Shown here piece after piece: positions 1-5,154 of a stretch of 5,154 nucleotides of DNA. The translations under genes were made by a program, and so were the position numbers. The notes beneath the pieces are model-generated. The model saw only the letters and a program-made list of their open reading frames with translations, did not search any database and was not told the origin of the DNA. This stretch comes from Selenomonadales bacterium (GTDB lineage: Bacteria > Bacillota > Negativicutes > RGIG982), in the NCBI GenBank assembly GCA_017390595.1, contig JAFPBC010000017.1, forward strand, positions 1 to 5,154, given 5' to 3'. Each line of letters starts with the position of its first letter. Within the stretch, counting starts at the first letter, position 1.

Positions 1-1137
1 CGTCGATACGGCACGTTCGCCTGCCGCAAGGATACCCATATAACCACCGAGACACGGACCGCAAGTCGGCGTGCTGACGATGGCATTGGCTTCGATAAAT
101 GTTGCAATATATCCGCGTCTCATCGCTTCCATATAAACATGTTGCGAACCCGGGATAATGATAGCGCGTACATCATCGTGAACTTTTTTACCCTTCAATA
201 CTTCTGCCGCTTGTTCCAGGTCTTCGATACGACCGTTCGTACAAGAACCGATAACGACCTGGTCTATCTTGATCTCACCGACATCTTCTACATTCTTCAC
301 GTTTTCGGGAAGATGCGGAAGTGCTACAACAGGTTTCAAGGCAGAAAGGTCTATCGTAACGACCGATGCATATTCCGCATCAGCATCTGCTTCAACGATC
401 TCGTACGGTTTTGTTACGCGACCTGTGATATATTCCATCGTAATTTCATCAACAGGGAAAATACCGTTTTTCGCACCTGCTTCGATCGCCATATTCGAGA
501 TGGTCAAGCGATCTGTCATCGAAAGCGATTTTACACCTTCGCCTGCGAATTCGAGTGCTTGATAACGAGCACCGTCTACACCGATCATACCGATGAGCGT
601 CAAGATAACATCCTTACCACAGACCCATTTAGGCAGTGTTCCCATCAATTCTACTTTGATAGTATATGGTACTTTGAACCACGTATCACCTGTTGCCATT
701 GCCGCGCCCATATCAGTCGAGCCGACACCCGTTGCAAAAGCACCTACGGCACCGTATGTACACGTATGGGAATCGGCACCGATGATAACTTCACCCGGAG
801 CGACCAAACCTTTTTCAGGCAAAATAACGTGCTCGATACCCATACGACCTACTTCGAAATAATGTTTGATCTGATGTTTTTTTGCGAATTCACGCATCGT
901 TTTTGCCATGCCTGCCGACTTGATATCTTTGTTCGGTGCAAAATGGTCAGGCACAAGTGCGATCTTTTCACGGTCAAAGACAGGACGACCTATCTTTTCG
1001 AATTCTTTGATTGCGGGCGGAGCTGTAATATCATTCCCCAACACCAAGTCTACTTTACTTTTAATAAGCTGTCCCGGAACTACCTTATCCAGTCCCGCAT
1101 GACGTGCAAATATTTTTTCAGTCATTGTCATTCCCAT
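1..1137 (-). CDS. leuC: 3-isopropylmalate dehydratase large subunit, partial (3' end off the left edge)
   Basis: This is the large catalytic subunit of isopropylmalate isomerase. With LeuD it interconverts 2- and 3-isopropylmalate in the cytoplasm (leucine synthesis). The first 379 residues are visible; family members are about 420 long, so roughly 40 C-terminal residues are missing. The three [4Fe-4S] ligands of the aconitase superfamily are present: C299 in GSCTNGR, then C359 and C362 in PTCGPCLGG. The family segment GADSHTCTYG lies at about residues 120-129. The start at 1137 (MGMTMTEK) is chosen over in-frame Mets at 1131 and 1125 because GGAGGG (1145-1150) is correctly spaced only for it. 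The length and sequence style fit the short archaeal/clostridial-type LeuC rather than the roughly 465-residue enterobacterial form. Homoaconitase-family enzymes look alike, and the specificity loop sits in the small subunit, which is not visible. The leucine T-box upstream strongly favours leuC. leuD probably follows off the edge (inference). Confidence 0.95.
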   Translation of the reverse strand, partial: MGMTMTEKIFARHAGLDKVVPGQLIKSKVDLVLGNDITAPPAIKEFEKIGRPVFDREKIALVPDHFAPNKDIKSAGMAKTMREFAKKHQIKHYFEVGRMGIEHVILPEKGLVAPGEVIIGADSHTCTYGAVGAFATGVGSTDMGAAMATGDTWFKVPYTIKVELMGTLPKWVCGKDVILTLIGMIGVDGARYQALEFAGEGVKSLSMTDRLTISNMAIEAGAKNGIFPVDEITMEYITGRVTKPYEIVEADADAEYASVVTIDLSALKPVVALPHLPENVKNVEDVGEIKIDQVVIGSCTNGRIEDLEQAAEVLKGKKVHDDVRAIIIPGSQHVYMEAMRRGYIATFIEANAIVSTPTCGPCLGGYMGILAAGERAVST

Positions 1138-1144
1138 GTGAAAT

Positions 1145-1150
1145 CCCTCC
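1145..1150 (-). promoter_or_regulatory. Ribosome binding site of leuC
   Basis: On the minus strand GGAGGG lies 7 nt upstream of the ATG at 1137 (8 nt counted from GGAGG). The two later in-frame ATGs, at 1131 and 1125, are 14 and 20 nt from GGAGG, so this site decides the start. It lies beyond the terminator T-run, so it is transcribed only when the T-box allows read-through. Confidence 0.85.
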
Positions 1151-1163
1151 ATTACGATTCATT

Positions 1164-1197
1164 AAAAAAGCCCCTATCAGCATCTACTGATAGGGGC
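1164..1197 (-). terminator. Intrinsic terminator of the leuC T-box leader
   Basis: GCCCCTATCAG (1197-1187) and CTGATAGGGGC (1180-1170) form a perfect 11-bp stem with a 6-nt loop. A run of six T follows (1169-1164) on the minus strand. It lies between the T-box sequence and the leuC ribosome binding site, the standard place for the regulated attenuator. It forms by default when charged tRNA-Leu fails to stabilise the antiterminator. Confidence 0.95.
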
Positions 1198-1218
1198 GTG
1201 ATACGCGGTACCACCCTA
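1191..1218 (-). promoter_or_regulatory. T-box antiterminator
   Basis: The alternative fold to the leuC terminator can be written out in full. TAGGG (1218-1214) pairs with CCCTA (1195-1191). The 7-nt bulge TGGTACC (1213-1207) follows, then GCGT (1206-1203) pairs with ACGC (1199-1196) around a 3-nt loop. The 3' strand of this fold is the 5' strand of the terminator, so the two structures exclude each other. Both helices are perfectly paired, matching the canonical T-box antiterminator. Confidence 0.9.
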
Positions 1219-1428
1219 CATTTTACTCTGTGACCTTACGATCCGCTCGATAACGTGAGCACACGCTTTTGCCTACTTATCGACAAAAGAGTTCACGGGT
1301 GAGCTCAAACAAACTTCTGTATCGATTCACAGCACCATCGACTCTCTGTAACAGAACCATCTTTGTTTTTTATCCCGATCATTACCTATCCCTTTTATTG
1401 TTTACAAGTTTACATATTTTACTCCTTT

Positions 1429-1457
1429 ATTATCGCAGGCAAATGCATATTTGTCAA
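1429..1457 (-). promoter_or_regulatory. Sigma-A-type promoter of the leuC leader
   Basis: On the minus strand a consensus -35 box TTGACA (1457-1452) is followed by a 17-nt spacer and a -10 box GATAAT (1434-1429), one mismatch from TATAAT. The predicted start near 1422 falls about 25 nt ahead of the base of T-box Stem I (1396), a sensible leader start. No better promoter is visible between here and leuC. Confidence 0.8.
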
Positions 1458-1546
1458 GATATACTATGAAAGAAAATATAAACATGTATAAAAGAATCTT
1501 CTTCACATATACTAATCACGCTTCGATGATTCACTTATGATGAATT

Positions 1547-1554
1547 AAAGGAGG
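1547..1554 (+). promoter_or_regulatory. Ribosome binding site of the small N/Q-rich gene
   Basis: AAAGGAGG ends 6 nt before the ATG at 1561 and is close to a perfect complement of the 16S rRNA 3' end. It is the main reason for believing that the low-complexity reading frame downstream is translated. Confidence 0.8.
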
Positions 1555-1560
1555 GCTATT

Positions 1561-1890
1561 ATGACAAATAGTACAAAAACGTCTGCACAGAACGGTTCTA
1601 TGAATCAGTCGGCACAGGCTAATACCAATCCTTTGGCAGCTATGAATAACGCGATCGTAAACAGCAAGATTCAAGAGAGCATGAAAGAATACGGCACGTA
1701 TACGGCAACGAGTGATGCCAATAACGAATATCCGCCGAAAAATCAGTCGGGTAGTAATATGAACCAGTCCTCGCCGCAGAATCAGACTACTTCTTCCACA
1801 ATGCAAAACAAGCAGAATGCGAATATGACGAACAATACAGCAAGCGGTACGCTTACGGCACAGTATGATGCGAACGGCAAACCGTAACCT
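1561..1890 (+). CDS. Hypothetical small Asn/Gln/Ser/Thr-rich protein, 108 aa
   Basis: I do not recognise this protein. It has 108 residues: 20 Asn, 11 Gln, 14 Ser and 14 Thr (55% together), and no Cys, Trp, Phe, His or Arg. Six Lys against five Asp/Glu leave it near neutral. There is no signal peptide, membrane segment or Cys/His metal site, so a cytoplasmic, largely disordered protein is likely (inference). The only stretch with helix potential is about residues 23-44 (Leu25, Met28, Ile32, Val33, Ile37, Met41 among polar residues). MNQS occurs twice, at residues 14-17 and 67-70, and residues 59-92 are almost all polar. The start is set by AAAGGAGG 6 nt upstream; the stop is TAA at 1888-1890. 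The gene stands alone, divergent from the leuC leader and convergent with nifJ. No clear promoter is visible. The Asn/Gln richness recalls gamma-type spore proteins, but I see none of their repeats. Confidence 0.72.
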
Positions 1891-1911
1891 GTATAAAATT
1901 TTTTCATCGGA

Positions 1912-1948
1912 AATACAAAAACAGGGATGCTCAATGAGCATCCCTGTT
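1912..1948 (-). terminator. Intrinsic terminator of nifJ, possibly shared with the convergent small gene
   Basis: A perfect 13-bp stem (1920-1932 with 1936-1948, core CAGGGATGCTC) has a 3-nt loop. Read on the minus strand, T-rich TTTGTATTT follows directly, extending the TT at the foot of the stem into a run of five, so it is a good terminator for nifJ, whose stop is about 78 bases upstream. Read on the plus strand the stem is followed by CGTGTTAGG, a weak tail, so termination of the small gene here is possible but less efficient. Confidence 0.88.
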
Positions 1949-2025
1949 CGTGTTAGGCTGTTGCACTCTCCAAGCGGCGATTCCGCAAGCATAGGCAACA
2001 CACCATATTCACTTGTTAGTCAGAC
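1949..2025 (-). other. nifJ 3' untranslated region
   Basis: This stretch between the nifJ stop and its terminator holds no credible reading frame. It contains an imperfect inverted repeat: TGTTGC (1959-1964) with GCAACA (1995-2000), and nested within it GCGG (1974-1977) with CCGC (1983-1986). It could fold in the mRNA tail just ahead of the terminator. No known RNA family is recognised. Confidence 0.4.
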
Positions 2026-5000
2026 TTATTTTACGCCGACCAATTTTTTGTAGCCAGCAAGTCTTTCTTTAGCGTCAGCTTCCGTTTTTGCGAACAATTC
2101 GTCAGCAAGTTCAGGGAAGGAACGTTTGAGCGAGGAGTAACGTACTTCGCCTGCGAGGAATGCCTGGAAGTCACCCGTCGGTTCTTTCGAATCGAGCGTG
2201 AATTTCTGGCCTTCCGGAGCTTCCGGATTGAAGCGGTACATTGCCCAGTAACCGCATTCAACGGCACGTTTCGTTTCTTCCTGAGATTTACCCATACCAA
2301 CGCGGAGACCATGGTTGATGCACGGTGCGTAAGCGATGATGAGGGACGGACCCGGATATGCTTCAGCTTCTTTGATTGCTTTGAGAACCTGGTTTTTGTC
2401 TGCGCCCATTGCAACCTGTGCAACGTATACATAACCATAGCTCATAGCCATCATGCCGAGGTCTTTTTTCTTCGTTCTCTTACCGCTAGCAGCGAACTGT
2501 GCGATTGCAGCAGTCGGAGTAGCTTTGGAGGACTGACCACCCGTGTTGGAGTAAACTTCCGTATCGAATACGAGAACGTTTACATCTTCGCCGGATGCGA
2601 GTACATGGTCAACACCGCCGTAGCCGATGTCGTAGGACCAGCCGTCGCCGCCGAGGATCCACTGAGACGGTTTCACCAAGAATTCACGGTTGTCATAGAT
2701 TTTCTGGAGAAGCGTGCTGTTAGCTTTTTCGCCTTCGAGAACTGCTTCTACTTTTTCAGCGCGTGCACGAGTGCCTTCGCCGAGATCTTTATTAGCGAGC
2801 CATTCTTCGAATGCTGCCTGGAGTTCTTCGCTTACACCGTCAGCGATTGCTGCGCGGATGTCGTCAGCGAGGTTGTTACGGAGGATCTTCATACCCGTGA
2901 ACATACCAAGACCGAATTCAGCATTGTCTTCGAACAAGGAGTTAGCCCATGCCGGACCCTGGCCTTTTTTGTTTTTCGTGTACGGGATAGCCGGTGCACT
3001 TGCGCCCCAGATGGAGGAACAACCCGTAGCATTCGCGATCATCATGCGATCACCGAAGAGCTGCGTAACGAGTTTAGCGTACGGCGTTTCACCACAACCA
3101 GCACATGCGCCCGAGAATTCGAGGTACGGCTGTTCGAACTGGCTGCCTTTTACGCTGTATTTGTTCATCGGGTTCGGTTTATCCGATACTTTGTTTACGC
3201 CGTAATCCCAAGCGTCTGCACGGAATTCCTGCGTAGCGAGCGGTTTCATGATGAGAGCTTTTTCTTTAGCCGGGCAGATATCTGCACAGTTACCGCAACC
3301 GGAGCAGTCATACGGCGAAACGAGCATCGTGAATTTGAGGCCTTTTGCACCAACTGCATCTTTTGCTTCGAAGCCTGCCGGAGCTGCTGCGAGTTCTTCT
3401 TCAGTCGTGAGGACCGGACGAATTGCTGCATGCGGGCAAACGAACGAACACTGGTTACACTGGATACATTTATCGAGCTGCCATTCCGGAACGTTGATAG
3501 CGATACCGCGTTTTTCGTATGCAGCAGTACCCGTCGGGAACGTACCGTCAGCCATGGAACCTTCGAACATGCTTACCGGAAGTTTGTCGCCTTCCTGACG
3601 GTTCATCGGTTCGAGGATTTCTTTGATGAATGCCGGAACTTCTTTAGCTTCTTTAGCTGCGTCTTCAGCCGTAGCCCAAGCTGCCGGAACGTCAACTTTA
3701 ACGAGTGCTTCGATACCGCTATCGATAGCAGCGTTGTTCATGTCAACGATTTTCTGACCTTTGTTGCCGTAGGACGTAACAACAGCGTCTTTGAGGTAGT
3801 CAACAGCAGTTTCGAGCGGAATGATGTTCGCCAATTTGAAGAATGCGGACTGCATGATCATGTTGAAGCGACCGCCGAGACCGATTTCCTGAGCGATCTT
3901 AACTGCGTTAACCGTGTAGAATTCGATATTGTTTTTAGCAATATACTGTTTCATCGAAGCCGGGAGGTTAGCTTCCAATTCTTCTGCACTCCAAGTACAG
4001 TTGAGGAGGAATTTACCGCCTTCTTTGAGACCTGCGAGAAGATCGTATTTCGTTACATACGACTGCTGCGAGCAGGAGATGAAGTCAGCCTGATTGATGA
4101 GGTACGGCGAGGAGATCGGTTTTTTACCGAAACGAAGGTGGGACATCGTGATACCGCCCGATTTTTTGGAATCGTAAGCGAAGTATGCCTGAGCGTACAT
4201 GTCCGTTTTGTCGCCGATGATTTTGATAGCGGATTTGTTAGCACCAACCGTACCGTCGGAACCGAGACCCCAGAATTTGCAAGCCGTAGTGCCTTCTGCA
4301 GTCGTGTCGATTTCTTTCGTCGGGAGCGGGAGCGATTTGAACGTTACGTCATCGACGATACCGATCGTGAAGCCGTCTTTCGGTTCTTCAGCAGCCAAGT
4401 TGTCGAATACTGCAACGAGCTGGCTCGGCGTAATGTCTTTACCGCCAAGACCGCAACGGCCGCCAACGATCGTCGGGTTCCAGTCTTTCTGGTTGTAGAA
4501 TGCAGATTTAACATCGAGGTAGAGCGGTTCGCCAAGAGCGCCCGGTTCTTTCGTTTTGTCAAGAACTGCAACAGCTTTAACCGTTTTCGGAATATATTTG
4601 AAGAAGTGTTCGAGGGAGAACGGACGATAGAGGTGAACCGTCAATACACCCGTTTTCTGACCCTGTGCGTTCAAGTAATCAACCGTTTCAACCAATGCTT
4701 CCGTAACGGAACCCATAGCGATAACGATGCGGTCAGCATCCGGAGCACCATGGTAGTTGAAGAGGTGATATTCACGACCCGTCAATTTCGTGATTTCTTC
4801 CATATAGGATTCAACGAGTGCCGGGATCTCATCATAGAATTTGTTGGATACTTCGCGTTCCTGGAAGTAGATATCCGGGTTTTGAGCCGTACCACGCGTT
4901 ACCGGATGGTTCGGATGGAGCGAGTTTTTACGATACGTTTCGAGAGCATCTTTGTCCAAGAGTGCTTCGAGTTCATCGTATTCGAGAACTTCGATTTTCT

Positions 5001-5154
5001 GAATTTCATGGGACGTACGGAAACCGTCGAAGAAGTTGATGAACGGTACACGACCTTTGATAGCTGCCAAGTGAGCGATCGCACCGAGGTCCATGACCTG
5101 CTGTACGCTGCTTTCTACGAGCATAGCGCAGCCCGTCTGGCGAGCAGCCATAAC
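2026..5154 (-). CDS. nifJ: Pyruvate:ferredoxin (flavodoxin) oxidoreductase, partial (5' end off the right edge)
   Basis: This homodimeric cytoplasmic enzyme converts pyruvate, CoA and oxidised ferredoxin to acetyl-CoA, CO2 and reduced ferredoxin, feeding fermentation and hydrogen or nitrogen metabolism. The visible 1042 residues lack about 130 at the N-terminus, which carries part of the pyruvate site. Residues are numbered from the Met at 5151. The rest of domain I (MAARQTG, FFDGFRTSHE) is followed by the transketolase C-terminal-like domain (about 145-260) and the gamma domain with FWGLG and YDSKKSGG. The ferredoxin domain has two CxxCxxCxxxC clusters: C562, C565, C568, C572 and C616, C619, C622, C626. 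The proximal [4Fe-4S] ligands are C683, C686, C711 and C944. Thiamine diphosphate binding is shown by GDGW (835-838) and SNTGGQ around N869. All expected ligands are present and the frame is unbroken. The protein ends shortly after the TPP domain (VGVK), without the long C-terminal extension of the Desulfovibrio africanus enzyme. Confidence 0.98.
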   Translation of the reverse strand, partial: VMAARQTGCAMLVESSVQQVMDLGAIAHLAAIKGRVPFINFFDGFRTSHEIQKIEVLEYDELEALLDKDALETYRKNSLHPNHPVTRGTAQNPDIYFQEREVSNKFYDEIPALVESYMEEITKLTGREYHLFNYHGAPDADRIVIAMGSVTEALVETVDYLNAQGQKTGVLTVHLYRPFSLEHFFKYIPKTVKAVAVLDKTKEPGALGEPLYLDVKSAFYNQKDWNPTIVGGRCGLGGKDITPSQLVAVFDNLAAEEPKDGFTIGIVDDVTFKSLPLPTKEIDTTAEGTTACKFWGLGSDGTVGANKSAIKIIGDKTDMYAQAYFAYDSKKSGGITMSHLRFGKKPISSPYLINQADFISCSQQSYVTKYDLLAGLKEGGKFLLNCTWSAEELEANLPASMKQYIAKNNIEFYTVNAVKIAQEIGLGGRFNMIMQSAFFKLANIIPLETAVDYLKDAVVTSYGNKGQKIVDMNNAAIDSGIEALVKVDVPAAWATAEDAAKEAKEVPAFIKEILEPMNRQEGDKLPVSMFEGSMADGTFPTGTAAYEKRGIAINVPEWQLDKCIQCNQCSFVCPHAAIRPVLTTEEELAAAPAGFEAKDAVGAKGLKFTMLVSPYDCSGCGNCADICPAKEKALIMKPLATQEFRADAWDYGVNKVSDKPNPMNKYSVKGSQFEQPYLEFSGACAGCGETPYAKLVTQLFGDRMMIANATGCSSIWGASAPAIPYTKNKKGQGPAWANSLFEDNAEFGLGMFTGMKILRNNLADDIRAAIADGVSEELQAAFEEWLANKDLGEGTRARAEKVEAVLEGEKANSTLLQKIYDNREFLVKPSQWILGGDGWSYDIGYGGVDHVLASGEDVNVLVFDTEVYSNTGGQSSKATPTAAIAQFAASGKRTKKKDLGMMAMSYGYVYVAQVAMGADKNQVLKAIKEAEAYPGPSLIIAYAPCINHGLRVGMGKSQEETKRAVECGYWAMYRFNPEAPEGQKFTLDSKEPTGDFQAFLAGEVRYSSLKRSFPELADELFAKTEADAKERLAGYKKLVGVK

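Larger units (their letters stand above)
1164..1422 (-). promoter_or_regulatory. T-box riboswitch, leucine (CUC specifier), controlling leuC
   Basis: This leader RNA binds tRNA-Leu; when the tRNA is uncharged it favours an antiterminator and lets leuC be transcribed. The hallmark T-box AGGGTGGTACCGCG is at 1217-1204. Stem I can be traced by pairing: base AAAAGGG (1396-1390) with CTCTTTT (1291-1285), one G-U pair; CGGG (1377-1374) with CCCG (1299-1296); AAACAAA (1368-1362) with TTTGTTT (1313-1307); TTCTGT (1356-1351) with ACAGAA (1320-1315). The conserved AGAGAG is at 1347-1342, and a distal loop beginning GGTG (1336-1327) is closed by TCGAT/ATCGA-type pairing. The specifier loop between the second and third helices reads GAGCTCA; the codon CTC is at 1303-1301, meaning leucine. 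A further hairpin (CGATAA 1282-1277 with TTATCG 1253-1248, enclosing CGTG/CACG) fits Stem III. The bulge reads TGGT, which would pair with an ACCA tRNA end, as expected for tRNA-Leu with discriminator A. The +1 near 1422 is inferred from the promoter. Confidence 0.95.

Noticed and set aside
139..1233. 364-codon open frame on the plus strand, opposite leuC
   Set aside because: It lies antisense to the conserved leuC frame, encodes a Cys/Arg/Phe-rich sequence with no recognisable domain, and continues into the T-box leader and terminator. It results from leuC codon bias.
1269..1469. 66-codon plus-strand frame across the T-box leader
   Set aside because: It is fully explained as the antisense of a structured riboswitch and promoter, and no initiation signal was seen.
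1561..1890. Identification of the small gene as a gamma-type small acid-soluble spore protein
   Set aside because: Only the Asn/Gln richness matches. The internal repeats and characteristic FGTEFASET-like segments of that family are absent, so it stays hypothetical.
1870..1907. Possible plus-strand terminator right at the end of the small gene (ACGG/CCGT hairpin and a T6 run)
   Set aside because: The stem is only 4 bp, overlaps the last codons, and lies more than 10 nt from the T-run, so it would not work as an intrinsic terminator.
1531..2001. 156-codon open frame on the minus strand, opposite the small N/Q-rich gene
   Set aside because: It has no convincing ribosome binding site, its predicted protein is an implausible Cys/Arg/Ile/His-rich string typical of an antisense frame, and it runs through the nifJ terminator hairpin.
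2714..3205. 163-codon open frame on the plus strand within nifJ
   Set aside because: It is complementary to the proximal-cluster and TPP region of nifJ, with no ribosome binding site or family resemblance. Strong codon bias in nifJ leaves several such antisense frames free of stops.

Overview
The window looks like part of a chromosome from an anaerobic, low-to-moderate GC Firmicutes-lineage bacterium. Three things point that way: a single-chain pyruvate:ferredoxin oxidoreductase, a tRNA-responsive T-box leader, and strong AGGAGG-type ribosome binding sites. A Negativicutes relative such as the Selenomonas group is plausible from the style of the proteins, but the sequence alone does not prove it.

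Layout, left to right. (1) Positions 1-1137, minus strand: the first 379 codons of leuC (3-isopropylmalate dehydratase large subunit). The gene runs off the left edge. (2) About 1164-1457, minus strand: its control region, with a sigma-A-type promoter, a T-box riboswitch with a CUC (leucine) specifier, and a strong intrinsic terminator. These make leuC, and probably leuD off the left edge, respond to uncharged tRNA-Leu. (3) Positions 1561-1890, plus strand: a 108-residue protein of unknown function, more than half Asn/Gln/Ser/Thr, with a near-perfect ribosome binding site. (4) Positions 1920-1948: a 13-bp hairpin between two convergent genes, with its T-run on the nifJ side. (5) Positions 2026-5154, minus strand: nifJ, lacking only about its first 130 residues, which lie beyond the right edge.

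The two large genes belong to core metabolism. NifJ splits pyruvate to acetyl-CoA, CO2 and reduced ferredoxin. LeuC isomerises isopropylmalate in leucine synthesis, a pathway that uses acetyl-CoA and pyruvate-derived 2-oxoisovalerate. They share a strand but are separated by terminators and by the small plus-strand gene, so they are not one operon. I see no mobile element, CRISPR array, tRNA or rRNA gene. The best leads are the small N/Q-rich protein and the unusually readable T-box. I found no convincing sign of a new multi-gene system.
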